Shown here piece after piece: positions 8,824 to 16,724 of a DNA stretch of 64,000 nt; the first letter of the stretch is position 1; each line of letters begins with the position of its first letter. A program made the position numbers and the translations under genes. Source of the DNA: Rhodospirillaceae bacterium (lineage in GTDB: Bacteria > Pseudomonadota > Alphaproteobacteria > Rhodospirillales > JABHCV01); NCBI GenBank assembly GCA_018671895.1, contig JABHGV010000008.1, forward strand, positions 16,154-80,153, written 5' to 3'. The notes beneath the pieces are model-generated. The model was not told where the DNA came from and did no database searches. It saw nothing but the letters and a program-made list of their open reading frames with translations.

Positions 8824-8912
8824 AGCGCCCTGCGGGGCGACGCCTCTGGAAGTCAGACCATAACTGGGGGCAGGAGCTTTTAATTATGCGCAGCCTTCGG
8901 CTGGCGCGGCCT
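8824..8912. repeat. Dispersed hairpin repeat, partial copy (I)
   Basis: Short copy of the window's repeat family, limited to the outer module. It has gcgccctgcggggcg, then cctctggaagtcaga, then a hairpin gcgcagccttcggctggcgc. It fills the gap between the convergent LOG-family gene and ppk2. Confidence 0.65.
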
Positions 8913-8913
8913 C

Positions 8914-9759
8914 CTAGAAAATATCCGGAACGAAGGTCTGGTCCGACAGCGGCGGGCGGATGTAGGACGCTTTTGGTGCCTTGCGTTTCGGCAAGCGCGG
9001 CTTTTTCGGGGCGACGTTCTGATAAGGGAACATGCTTAGAAAATGCGTGATGCAGTTAAGCCGGGCGCGTTTCTTGACGTCGGCGTCGACCACGTACCAG
9101 GGCGCCTGTTTGATATCGGTCAGTGAGAACATGTCGTCCTTGGCCTGCGAATATTCGGCCCAGCGGTTGCGGGCTTCCAGGTCCATGGGGCTGAGTTTCC
9201 AGTGCTTGGTCGGATCATCGACCCGGGCCTGAAAACGGCGTTCCTGTTCTTCGTCCGATACCGAGAACCAGTATTTAATCAGGGTGATGCCGGAACGCAC
9301 GATCATCCGCTCGAATTCCGGGCACGAGCGCAGGAATTCGCGGTATTCGTCGTCGGTGCAGAAATCCATCACCCGTTCAACCCCGGCCCTGTTGTACCAG
9401 GAACGGTCAAGCAGGACGATTTCACCGGCTGCGGGCAGTTGCGACACATAACGCTGGAAATACCACTGGCTTTTTTCGCGCTCGGTTGGCGTGCCCAGCG
9501 CGACGACGCGACAAACGCGCGGGTTCAGGGGCTCGAGAATGCGTTTGATGACACCGCCCTTTCCGGCGGCGTCGCGGCCTTCGAAGATAACGACGACCTT
9601 CAGGCCGTTGGCTTTCACCCATTCCTGCAGTTTGACGAGTTCGATGTGCAGGCGCGCCATTTCCTTGTTGTAGACTTTTTTCTTAAGGCGAGGGCGGGCA
9701 TCCTCTTCGGGTGCGCCATCCGTTTTGGGTGACGGTTCTTTTGATTTCTTTTTGGCCAT
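8914..9759 (-). CDS. ppk2: Polyphosphate kinase 2
   Basis: PPK2-family enzyme that transfers phosphate between polyphosphate and nucleotides. The 281 residues carry the family P-loop FEGRDAAGKGG (59-69), the lid region, and the Walker-B-like LDRSWYNRAGVE (117-128) with WYNRAG diagnostic of PPK2. Length suggests a single-domain class I enzyme acting on nucleoside diphosphates, but class cannot be fixed by eye. The first about 30 residues are a Lys/Pro-rich tail. It is transcribed leftward, convergent with the LOG gene, 68 bases downstream of the ilvE stop. Confidence 0.92.
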   Translation of the reverse strand: MAKKKSKEPSPKTDGAPEEDARPRLKKKVYNKEMARLHIELVKLQEWVKANGLKVVVIFEGRDAAGKGGVIKRILEPLNPRVCRVVALGTPTEREKSQWYFQRYVSQLPAAGEIVLLDRSWYNRAGVERVMDFCTDDEYREFLRSCPEFERMIVRSGITLIKYWFSVSDEEQERRFQARVDDPTKHWKLSPMDLEARNRWAEYSQAKDDMFSLTDIKQAPWYVVDADVKKRARLNCITHFLSMFPYQNVAPKKPRLPKRKAPKASYIRPPLSDQTFVPDIF

Positions 9760-9827
9760 CGCTGCTTCCCCTGTTCATGCGTTTAGACATGGTTCCACAA
9801 GGTCGCGCCAATCAGTAACGACGCTTG

Positions 9828-10718
9828 TCAGGTAACCTTGCCGACTGCCTTGTCGTAATCTTCCATCATCATCTTGCAGATGTCACCCGGAGTGAAATGA
9901 TTTTCGTCAATTTCGCCGACGGGCGTGACTTCTGCCGCGGTGCCGGTCAGGAACACTTCGGTCGCATTGGCCAATTCGTCGGGCATGATGACGCGTTCGA
10001 TAACCTCGATCCCGCGCGCACGGGCCAGATCAATAACCGTGCGCCGGGTGATGCCGTCCAGGAAGCAGTCAGGTGTCGGCGTGTGCAGTTTGCCGTCGCC
10101 CATGACGATGAAGATGTTGGCGCCTGTGGCCTCGGCAATCTGGCCGCGCCAATCGAGCATCAGCGCGTCGTCGTAACCCTCAGATTCAACGGCGTGTTTG
10201 GATAAGGTGCAGATCATGTACAGACCGGCGGCCTTGGCGTGCACCGGTTCGGTTTCCGGCGACGGCCGTTTCCACGGCGCGGTTTTCAGGCGGATGCCTT
10301 TCATACGGGCTTCGGGCGAGAAGTACGACGGCCATTCCCAGGTCGCGATGGCAAGATGGATTTTCGAGGTCTGTGCGCTGACGCCCATCATTTCGCTGCC
10401 GCGCCAGGCGATCGGGCGGATGTATCCGTCGATGATATTGTTGGCCTTGCATGTTTCGATGCAGGCCGCGTCGATGTCGGCCACACTCCACGGTATGTCG
10501 AAGCCCAGTGTGTTGGCAGAGCCGACGAGGCGTTCGCTGTGTTCGGTCAGCTTGAAGATGTTGCCGGCATACATGCGTTCGCCCTCGAACACCGACGATG
10601 CGTAATGCAGGGCGTGGGTCAGCAAATGGACATTGGCGTCGCGCCAGTCGATCAATTCACCGTCAAACCAGATCAGACCATCGCGGTCATCGAATGCAGG
10701 GTGAGTGGTCTGTGTCAT
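9828..10718 (-). CDS. ilvE: Branched-chain amino acid aminotransferase
   Basis: PLP-dependent fold-IV transaminase for the last step of Leu, Ile and Val synthesis. Of 296 residues, the PLP lysine is K162 in HAKAAGLY; IAEATGANIF (about 194-203) and FLTGTAAEVTPV near the end bind phosphate and substrate carboxylate. The ATG at 10718 has a minus-strand Shine-Dalgarno (AAGGA) 11 bases upstream. Both start codon and ribosome site lie in the left arm of a long inverted repeat, so the leader of ilvE mRNA is probably highly structured. Confidence 0.95.
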   Translation of the reverse strand: MTQTTHPAFDDRDGLIWFDGELIDWRDANVHLLTHALHYASSVFEGERMYAGNIFKLTEHSERLVGSANTLGFDIPWSVADIDAACIETCKANNIIDGYIRPIAWRGSEMMGVSAQTSKIHLAIATWEWPSYFSPEARMKGIRLKTAPWKRPSPETEPVHAKAAGLYMICTLSKHAVESEGYDDALMLDWRGQIAEATGANIFIVMGDGKLHTPTPDCFLDGITRRTVIDLARARGIEVIERVIMPDELANATEVFLTGTAAEVTPVGEIDENHFTPGDICKMMMEDYDKAVGKVT

Positions 10719-10975
10719 CTAGATTGTATCCTTACGATCATTTTTCCCGTTTCCTCGGCAGGAGGGAGAGTGCAGGCGATGCGGCCCATCGGCAAGCTTT
10801 TCCGACGCCCCGAGGGAGCGGGAAAAGTGATCCGTAGGGCGGCACTGCGAGATTCCCGGTCGTTGTCGCGCGCCGCTTGTGGTGGATGGCACCACGGCGC
10901 AACGCGCTCCTAGCCGGAAACCTCGCAGTGCCGTCGTAAGGGTGCAATCTAGACGGTACAGACCACTGACCATGT
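10697..10975. repeat. Nested palindromic insert between ilvE and marR
   Basis: Outer arms 10697-10737 and 10935-10975 are inverted copies, 34 of 41 positions identical. The left arm covers the first codons, start and Shine-Dalgarno of ilvE; in the right arm the ATG has become ACG. Inside are two large palindromes. One is 10736-10832 (GATCA to TGATC; 20 of the outer 23 positions pair). The other is 10840-10933 (perfect arms CGGCACTGCGAG and CTCGCAGTGCCG, with an inner GTGGTG/CACCAC hairpin). No ORF in it looks real. It may be a miniature inverted-repeat element or a structured ilvE leader. Confidence 0.75.
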
Positions 10976-11039
10976 AATTTTCTTTCGTAAACAGCAGTTG
11001 TGGCAAAAGTATCTTGCGTTTTCTATCAAGTCCGGGCAT

Positions 11040-11062
11040 ATATGTCAACAAGGCTGACATAT
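11040..11062. promoter_or_regulatory. Probable MarR operator
   Basis: Perfect inverted repeat ATATGTCA / TGACATAT with a 7-base spacer, centred about 37 bases upstream of the MarR-family start codon. Size and symmetry fit a winged-helix MarR dimer site, so the regulator probably controls its own operon here. This is inferred from position only. Confidence 0.65.
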
Positions 11063-11087
11063 TTTTTTAGCGGCAGGACCACGTTTT

Positions 11088-11600
11088 ATGACCAAGGCAA
11101 AGCACAGGCAGGAAAAAGACGCGCCGATTAATGAAGAGGCCCTGCGTCAGGTCATTGAATTAATGTTTTTCGCCTATCGTGATTTTACCGCCGAGCCTGA
11201 TGCCATTCTGGCCGAATACGGGTTCGGGCGCGCCCATCACCGGGTCATTTATTTTGTCGGGCGCAACCCCGGCATCGCCGTCAATCAATTGCTCGATACC
11301 CTGAAGATCACCAAGCAGAGTCTGGCGCGTGTGCTACGCCAATTGGTCGATGAAGGCTTTATCGAACAGCGCACGGATGCCTTCGATGGCCGTCGCCGGT
11401 TGTTGTACTTGTTGGAAAAAGGTCAGCGCCTGGAACAAAAATTGACGGAGCGTCAGGCGCGACTCATTGCCCGGGCCTATGAAGAAGCCGGGGTTGGGGC
11501 AGCCGACAGTTTCCGCGCCGTGCTGCGCTGTATCATCAACTCCGATGACCGCAGCCGGGTCGGTGGTGATATACTCGCCCGTGAAGAAAGGGAGGGCTAA
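11088..11600 (+). CDS. MarR-family regulator, PetP-like
   Basis: Winged-helix transcription factor of 170 residues. The core is visible as FGRAHHRVIYFVGRNPGIAVNQLLDTLKI with the recognition helix in KQSLARVLRQLVDEGFIEQRTDAFDGRR, ending in the usual beta-wing. The stop overlaps by one base the start of an OmpR-type response regulator. This MarR-response regulator pairing is that of PetP/PetR in Rhodobacter capsulatus, which affects bc1 (pet) gene expression; petABC is about 26 kb away in this window. The PetP assignment is by gene order and family, so the target is inferred. Confidence 0.8.
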   Translation: MTKAKHRQEKDAPINEEALRQVIELMFFAYRDFTAEPDAILAEYGFGRAHHRVIYFVGRNPGIAVNQLLDTLKITKQSLARVLRQLVDEGFIEQRTDAFDGRRRLLYLLEKGQRLEQKLTERQARLIARAYEEAGVGAADSFRAVLRCIINSDDRSRVGGDILAREEREG

Positions 11601-12295
11601 TGGACAACGAGGTTCCGCATATTCTGGTTATCGACGACGATGTACGGTTGCGTGATTTGTTGGTCCAGTTTCTGAGCGAGAATGGTTTTCGGGTGTCCGC
11701 GGCGTCTGATGCGGCCGATGCCCGGACCCGCATGGCCGGGTTGGTGTTTGACCTGTTGGTGCTTGATCTGATGATGCCCGGTGAAAGCGGCCTTGAATTT
11801 GCCGCGGACTTGCGACGTACCAACGCGGTGCCGATTTTGATGCTGACCGCCATGGGCGAGGCCGAGAACCGTATCGAGGGGCTGGAAAAGGGTGCCGACG
11901 ACTACTTGACTAAACCGTTCGAGCCCCGCGAGTTGCTGTTGCGCATCAACAATATTTTGAAACGGGTTCCGGTCACAGACGACCTGCCAGAGGAAATTCA
12001 ATTGGGCGACGTGCTCTATAACACAGTCCGTTCAGAGCTGAGCCGCGAGGGCGAACCGATCCGTCTGACCGAGGTCGAGGCGGCTTTGCTGGGGGCGCTG
12101 GCCGGACGCCCCGGCGCGGTACTCAGCCGCGATGATTTGTGTGAAATGACCGGGGGCACCGTGGGCAGTGGGGGCGGCGGGCGCGCCATCGACGTGCAGG
12201 TGACACGCCTCAGGCGCAAGATCGAAAACAATCCGAAGCTTCCCATTTACCTGCTGACCGTACGTGGCAAGGGCTACGTCTTGAGGCCAGACTGA
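11600..12295 (+). CDS. OmpR-family response regulator, PetR-like
   Basis: Two-component DNA-binding regulator of 231 residues. Receiver domain: acidic pair D12-D13, phosphoacceptor D56 (LLVLDLMMPG), T83 region (LMLTAMGE) and K105 (DYLTKPFEPR). The C-terminal winged helix follows from about residue 130, with the OmpR-type AIDVQVTRLRRKIE and VRGKGYVL. It is coupled by one-base overlaps to the MarR gene before it and the sensor kinase after it, so the three are one operon. All catalytic positions look intact. Confidence 0.93.
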   Translation: MDNEVPHILVIDDDVRLRDLLVQFLSENGFRVSAASDAADARTRMAGLVFDLLVLDLMMPGESGLEFAADLRRTNAVPILMLTAMGEAENRIEGLEKGADDYLTKPFEPRELLLRINNILKRVPVTDDLPEEIQLGDVLYNTVRSELSREGEPIRLTEVEAALLGALAGRPGAVLSRDDLCEMTGGTVGSGGGGRAIDVQVTRLRRKIENNPKLPIYLLTVRGKGYVLRPD

Positions 12296-13599
12296 TGATC
12301 AAACGTTTCCTGCCCACCAGCCTGCTCGGCCGGTCGCTGATGATTATCGTCATGCCGCTGATTCTGTTGCAGGTGATTGCCGGTCTGATTTTCTATGAAA
12401 GCCACTGGGACAAGGTGTCGCTCAGGCTGTCGCGCAACGTTGCCGGCGATATCGCCGGGGTGATCAACCTGATGCACATGTATCCGGGTGATATCAACCG
12501 CGCCAATATCGCCAATTTGGCGTCTGTCGACTTCGCCATGACGACGGAATTCCGCAATGGTGAGATCCTTAGCAAGACGGCTGCAAAACCGGCTGATGCC
12601 ATGCAGGAAACCCTGTTCAAGGCCCTGCGCGAAGGGGTGCGGCTGCCGTTTCGGGTTGGCATGGACGACGATGGGCGCCATGTGGTGATCGACGTGCAAT
12701 TGACCGACGGGGTGCTCAGGGTGGTCGTCAACCGCAAGCGGCTTTTCAGTTCGACGACCTATGTGTTCGTGATCTGGATGGTCGGCTCGTCGCTGATCCT
12801 GTTCGCCGTCGCCACCATCTTCATGCGCAATCAGGTCAAGCCAATCCGCCGTCTGGCCGAGGCTGCGGACGATTTTGGCAAGGGCCGCGATGCGCCTAAT
12901 TTCAAACCGGAAGGGGCATCGGAAGTGCGCCGGGCGGCCGCCGCCTTCATCGCCATGCGCGAACGCATCGGTAGGCAAATCGAACAACGCACCGGCATGT
13001 TGTCGGGTGTTTCGCACGACCTGCGCACACCATTGACGCGGATGAAGCTGCAACTGGAAATGGCGTCGGCGGATTCCGGGCTTGAAAACATCAAGGACGA
13101 CATATCGGAAATGGAGCACATGCTGGAAGAGTATCTGGCATTTGCCCGTGGCGAGGGCGGCGAGGAGGCGGTGCCGACGGACCTGGGCGGATTGCTCGAT
13201 GACGTGGTCGGACGATCCCGGCGCAAGGGCGGGGTGATTGACCTGCATGTAGAAAGCGATATCCGCATGCCGCTCAGGCCCAATGCGTTTCAGCGCGCGG
13301 TCACCAACCTGATTGAAAACGCGACGCGCTATGCCGACCACGTATCGGTCCGGGCCGGGCAGCGCGACGATGTGATCGAGATTACCATCGATGACGACGG
13401 CCCCGGCATCCCCGAAGCCCAGCGCGAGGATGTGTTCAAGCCGTTTTTCAGGATTGATCAGTCGCGCAATCTGGATACCGGCGGCGTCGGGTTGGGGATG
13501 TCCATCGCGCGTGATGTGGTGCGCGGCCACGGCGGCGATATCGAGCTGGCAGACGGCCCCGGTGGCGGTTTGCGGGCGCGTATCAGGCTGCCGGTCTGA
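12295..13599 (+). CDS. EnvZ-like membrane sensor histidine kinase
   Basis: Inner-membrane kinase of 434 residues, partner of the upstream regulator. TM1 lies at about 12-33, a periplasmic sensor region follows to about 155, TM2 at about 157-178, then HAMP (VKPIRRLAEAADDFG). The H-box GVSHDLRTPLTRMK lies near residue 240; N-box NLIENATRYA, G1 DDDGPGIP and G2 GGVGLGMSIA follow. No PAS domain is seen. The stimulus is unknown. It overlaps the following glycosyltransferase-like gene by one base. Confidence 0.93.
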   Translation: MIKRFLPTSLLGRSLMIIVMPLILLQVIAGLIFYESHWDKVSLRLSRNVAGDIAGVINLMHMYPGDINRANIANLASVDFAMTTEFRNGEILSKTAAKPADAMQETLFKALREGVRLPFRVGMDDDGRHVVIDVQLTDGVLRVVVNRKRLFSSTTYVFVIWMVGSSLILFAVATIFMRNQVKPIRRLAEAADDFGKGRDAPNFKPEGASEVRRAAAAFIAMRERIGRQIEQRTGMLSGVSHDLRTPLTRMKLQLEMASADSGLENIKDDISEMEHMLEEYLAFARGEGGEEAVPTDLGGLLDDVVGRSRRKGGVIDLHVESDIRMPLRPNAFQRAVTNLIENATRYADHVSVRAGQRDDVIEITIDDDGPGIPEAQREDVFKPFFRIDQSRNLDTGGVGLGMSIARDVVRGHGGDIELADGPGGGLRARIRLPV

Positions 13600-14759
13600 T
13601 GGAGGTTATCGTCTGTACCGGCGAGGCGCAGGCCGATTGGGCGATTGTCCACATGAGCGACCTGCATCAGGGCTTCGTCAATATCGGCGTTGATGCCACC
13701 CATGTTCATCTGGTCGATGGCGATATGGATGGCTTTCGTCAAATGATCGCGGCCAAACAAGCAGCCGGAGACAAATTCTTTATCGTCTCGCAAAACGGCG
13801 GGGCACCGGGAGACGGGGCAGCGAAATTCAATTTCGTCGGCGACCATCCGCTCGACCATTATCAGACCATATCGGACCCATCTGAAAACGCCATTTACAG
13901 TTTCGTCGACCGTCGCCAGACGGACCTTGGCTGTTTGAGGTTGGACAATCCGCCCAAGGCGATTTTCTGCCCGACCGGTGCACCAAAAGCCACCGCCGAG
14001 CCATTGGCCATGGCAGCGCGCGATATCGACATATTGTTTTCCGGCAGTATTTTCTTCGATCCCGACCGCGCCAGTTGGGGCACGCGCTTCGGCGACAATG
14101 ATTTGCTGCGCGATATTTTTACCGACGCCGTCGATGCCTGCATCGAAGAATACGAAGACGCCTACCGGGCCATTGTGCGTGCGTGTGAAGCGCGTTCCGT
14201 CGATCCGCTGGAAATGGAATTCGATCTTCTGCGCTCGTTGTTCGGTCTGGTCGAGGGCTGCTGTCAGGCGCAACAGCGTCACCAGATCATCTCGTCGTTG
14301 CGCGATGTTAATGTCGTCGTCATGGGCGAGTTTCCCTCTAATGCGTTCGATGCCTCGGTCAATGTCGAACTGATCGGCTACAAATCCTTCACCGAGGCGC
14401 TGGAGATGATGGGGCGCTCCAAGGTGGCGCTGAATATCGTGCCAAAGTTTTCCGACGGCGCCCATGAGCGGATTTTCTATGGCATGGCGGCGGGTGCCGT
14501 AGTGCTGACGACGACCAGCGATTACGTCGCCGAGACCTTTACGGACAATGAGAACATTTTATTCATCGAGCGCGGTGGAAAATTCGATGCCGCCGCCGTT
14601 GCCGATTTGTTGGCTGACACCAAGCGGCTCGACGAGATGACGGCAAGCGCGCGTGTCTTATTCGAGGCGGGTCATACTTGGGATGTTAGAGCGAAAGTGA
14701 TCGTCGAGAAGATGGATTCCCGCCTGCGCGGGAATGACGAAGGAAAAACGCGGGAGTGA
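13599..14759 (+). CDS. Glycosyltransferase-like protein (GT-B/CgeB-like)
   Basis: Protein of 386 residues. The only recognisable part is C-terminal: LIGYKSFTEALEMMGRSKVA, NIVPKFSDGAHERIFYGMAAG and the VVLTTTSDYVAETF stretch. This resembles the nucleotide-sugar half of GT-B glycosyltransferases and CgeB-like proteins (a HERIFYGMAAGAV loop after a layered alpha/beta). The N-terminal half is not recognised. It is coupled to the kinase gene, but no functional link is known. The last 15 residues (from MDSRLRGND on) are encoded by a palindromic repeat and are probably not part of the original protein. Confidence 0.55.
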   Translation: MEVIVCTGEAQADWAIVHMSDLHQGFVNIGVDATHVHLVDGDMDGFRQMIAAKQAAGDKFFIVSQNGGAPGDGAAKFNFVGDHPLDHYQTISDPSENAIYSFVDRRQTDLGCLRLDNPPKAIFCPTGAPKATAEPLAMAARDIDILFSGSIFFDPDRASWGTRFGDNDLLRDIFTDAVDACIEEYEDAYRAIVRACEARSVDPLEMEFDLLRSLFGLVEGCCQAQQRHQIISSLRDVNVVVMGEFPSNAFDASVNVELIGYKSFTEALEMMGRSKVALNIVPKFSDGAHERIFYGMAAGAVVLTTTSDYVAETFTDNENILFIERGGKFDAAAVADLLADTKRLDEMTASARVLFEAGHTWDVRAKVIVEKMDSRLRGNDEGKTRE

Positions 14760-14782
14760 CGGAGGAAAAACGCGGGAGTGAC
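14716..14782. repeat. ATTCCCGC/GCGGGAAT palindrome and tandem 22-mer
   Basis: Palindrome ATTCCCGC (14716-14723) / GCGGGAAT (14728-14735), followed by two direct copies of GGAAAAACGCGGGAGTGAC at 14742-14760 and 14764-14782. It overlaps the 3' end of the upstream gene and supplies its final codons. A related palindrome pair is at 55057-55126. Confidence 0.8.
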
Positions 14783-14794
14783 TGAGGAGAATAT

Positions 14795-14879
14795 AACTCC
14801 TGTTGCCAATCTTGTTTTGACTTCCAGTGAACTAAAAAGCCAAGGGGCGAATAGCCCCGCCCGGCGCTTGAGGGGCAGC
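14795..14879. repeat. Dispersed hairpin repeat, partial copy (H), reverse
   Basis: Partial copy in reverse orientation. It has the actcctgttgccaatcttg, tgacttccag, agccaaggggcgaatagccc, cgcccggcg and ttgaggggca modules, but lacks the two central hairpins. It lies between the convergent glycosyltransferase-like gene and the phasin gene. Confidence 0.75.
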
Positions 14880-14894
14880 ATAAATTTGCGCAAG

Positions 14895-14941
14895 AAAAAA
14901 GCCGCCCGAGGACTAGGGGGGGAAGGTGTCCTGCGGGCGGC
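14895..14941 (-). terminator. Rho-independent terminator of phasin gene
   Basis: On the minus strand GCCGCCCG-C-AGGAC pairs with GTCCT-CGGGCGGC across a C-rich loop, followed at once by six T. It lies 47 bases after the phasin stop. This is the clearest intrinsic terminator in the window. Confidence 0.88.
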
Positions 14942-14987
14942 TGGATCGTAAATCGTGGAGAAATCTCGATTTACTTGGTTTGTTTTC

Positions 14988-15464
14988 TTACTTCATCTTT
15001 TTGGCAAGGGCCTTGATCTCGTCCAGGCTCTCGGTCAGTCGGGCGTTGACGACTTCCGTCGCTTCGCTGTTCGACTTGGTGACCATGTCGGCCAGTTCCT
15101 GCATGTTGGCAAGGGCCTTGGTGAAGGCTGTCTGATACAGTTCGGCCTGTTTGGAGGCAGCGTCCTGGGCGGTTGCGGATTTGGAAATCACATCGAACGC
15201 CTTGGTCGCTTCGTTGAGGGAATCCTGAAGAATTTCAGCCTGACGTTCGGCGACCTGCTTCAGTCCTTCTGCTGCCGCTTTGTTGGCGGCGGTCAGGGCT
15301 TCGATGTTCTTGCGCTGACCAACGAACAGGGCGTCCATATCAAAGGACGGAATCTTGTAGCCGGATGCCATTTTGGCGAACTCTTCAGCCATTTTGGCGG
15401 GGTCGAAATCGGCCATGAATTTGCTCGCATCGACGTTGAAAAACGGGTTGGTTTGCTTTGCCAT
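14988..15464 (-). CDS. Phasin family protein
   Basis: Granule-associated protein of 158 residues that coats polyhydroxyalkanoate inclusions. It is almost wholly helical with no Cys. Typical segments are FGNP-like PFFNVDASKFMADFD, VGQRKNIEALTAANKAAAEGLK, AERQAEILQDSL and AELYQTAFTKALANMQELADMV. Two PhaR-like operators precede it and a strong terminator follows, so it is a single-gene unit. No pha synthase genes are in the window; it shows that the cell makes PHA. Confidence 0.88.
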   Translation of the reverse strand: MAKQTNPFFNVDASKFMADFDPAKMAEEFAKMASGYKIPSFDMDALFVGQRKNIEALTAANKAAAEGLKQVAERQAEILQDSLNEATKAFDVISKSATAQDAASKQAELYQTAFTKALANMQELADMVTKSNSEATEVVNARLTESLDEIKALAKKMK

Positions 15465-15503
15465 TGTCTTGTACTCCTGAGTGAATTCTGTGTGTTCTGT
15501 TTA

Positions 15504-15578
15504 TGCTGCACTGCACAATAATGACAATATAGGCCCAGGAAACACATTCGTCAAGGCTAATGTTGCACTGCACAATAA
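15504..15578 (-). promoter_or_regulatory. Two PhaR-like operator repeats
   Basis: Direct repeats TGCTGCACTGCACAATAA (15504-15521) and TGTTGCACTGCACAATAA (15561-15578) match at 17 of 18 positions and lie 57 bases apart upstream of the phasin start. TGC/GCA-rich sites of this kind bind the PHA repressor PhaR in other alphaproteobacteria. The protein is inferred, not shown. Confidence 0.7.
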
Positions 15579-15642
15579 ATCATGCAGATTTTATTGAAAT
15601 CCGCAGAAAACAAGGTGCTTCGAGGGGGTGTGGAGAGGCCGC

Positions 15643-16476
15643 TTAACCGGCCAGTTCGCGCGACCGGGCGGTGGCGGCTGTGACGGCGCGTGTCATCAGG
15701 GCATCAAGACCGCCTTCGGCCATCAAAACATCCAGCGCGGCTGCCGTGGTGCCGCCGGGGCTGGTGACGTTTTGGCGCAGGGTTTCAGGGCTGTCGTCGG
15801 CGGCATCAAGCAATCCGCCTGACCCCGATACCGTGGCCCGGGCGAGTTCAGCGGCAAGGTCGGAGGGCAGTCCGGCCTCGACACCAGCCCGGGCCAGGCA
15901 TTCGGTCAGCAAGAACACATAGGCCGGGCCACTGCCCGACACGGCGGTAACCGCATCCATCTGTGCTTCATCGTCAATGACTGCAACCTCGCCGACGGCC
16001 GATAACAACTCCCGACAGGCATTCATTTGTTGGTCGGTGACCGCGGAATTGCCAACGCAGACGCTGATACCCCGGCCAACGGCGGCCGGTGTATTCGGCA
16101 TGGCGCGGACTATCGATGGTCCCTCACCCGCCGCTTGATCCCCCAGCAAATTTTCGAAGAATCCAATGGTCTTGCCCGCCGCGATTGATAGAAACACCGT
16201 ATCGGGGCCAGTAAAGCGGGAATAGGCGGGGACGACCTGATCCATGACCTGTGGCTTGACGGCGAAGACGACGATATTGGCGGTGGCCTCTATAGCAAGC
16301 TCAGAAAGATCGGTGATGACGGTGACGCCAGCGGCGACCTTTGGTGTCGGGCCCGGTTCGATGATGGTCACAGTGTCAGGCGCGGTTCCGGATTCCAGCC
16401 AGCCGTCGAGCAGGGCCGAGCCCATTTTTCCGCATCCGACGAGCAGCAATTGAGGGTTAGAGTCCATTAATACCAT
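15643..16476 (-). CDS. proC: Pyrroline-5-carboxylate reductase
   Basis: NAD(P)H-dependent last step of proline synthesis. The 277 residues open with the Rossmann motif LLLVGCGKMGSALLDGW. Later come VVFAVKPQVMDQVVPAY, IVRAMPNTPAAVGRGI, and the C-terminal dimer segment AVSGSGPAYVFLLTECLARAGV with VTSPGGTTAAALDVL. Two starts are possible: ATG at 16476 or, three codons in, ATG at 16467; neither has a strong Shine-Dalgarno. The start region lies in the left arm of an inverted repeat that bounds a 248-base insert between proC and ybjN. Confidence 0.94.
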   Translation of the reverse strand: MVLMDSNPQLLLVGCGKMGSALLDGWLESGTAPDTVTIIEPGPTPKVAAGVTVITDLSELAIEATANIVVFAVKPQVMDQVVPAYSRFTGPDTVFLSIAAGKTIGFFENLLGDQAAGEGPSIVRAMPNTPAAVGRGISVCVGNSAVTDQQMNACRELLSAVGEVAVIDDEAQMDAVTAVSGSGPAYVFLLTECLARAGVEAGLPSDLAAELARATVSGSGGLLDAADDSPETLRQNVTSPGGTTAAALDVLMAEGGLDALMTRAVTAATARSRELAG

Positions 16477-16719
16477 CCATTCCGCGTCAGCAGGTTTCGT
16501 CGTGGCGTAGGCGGTAAGGCGCAGGATACCCGACGGTTTTCAAGCCTTTCCAACACCCGCCACGGCGAAAACTGCGACGCCCTCCGGGTTTGACGGGGAC
16601 GCTCCGCCTGCCACGGAGACAATGCTCGAATATGCTTTGGCATGTCCTTGTGCTTGTCTCCTTGCTTCCGAAACGTCCTCGTCAAACGGAATTGCATGAG
16701 ATTAGTGGACTCTAACCCT
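16453..16719. repeat. Inverted-repeat-bounded insert between proC and ybjN
   Basis: Left arm 16453-16471 and right arm 16701-16719 are inverted copies (18 of 19 identical), and similarity continues inward to about 33 bases with small gaps. The left arm includes the proC start codon; the right arm begins 5 bases beyond the ybjN stop. The inner 230 bases have one weak minus-strand ORF (16467-16697) that matches nothing I recognise and is Arg-rich, as spurious ORFs often are. It looks like a miniature inverted-repeat element inserted in a ubiK-ybjN-proC operon. Confidence 0.7.
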
Positions 16720-16724
16720 AGACT

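Noticed and set aside
10719..11060. 113-codon frame and others inside the ilvE/marR palindromes
   Set aside because: The two strands translate to similar peptides because the DNA is palindromic; this is not a sign of coding.
12274..13530. 418-codon minus-strand frame opposite the sensor kinase
   Set aside because: Antisense of a kinase with all motifs; composition (His/Gln/Arg) is that of a shadow frame.
16467..16697. 76-codon minus-strand frame within the proC/ybjN insert
   Set aside because: Arg-rich, ends in the proC start region and has no recognisable similarity; the terminal repeats explain the sequence better.
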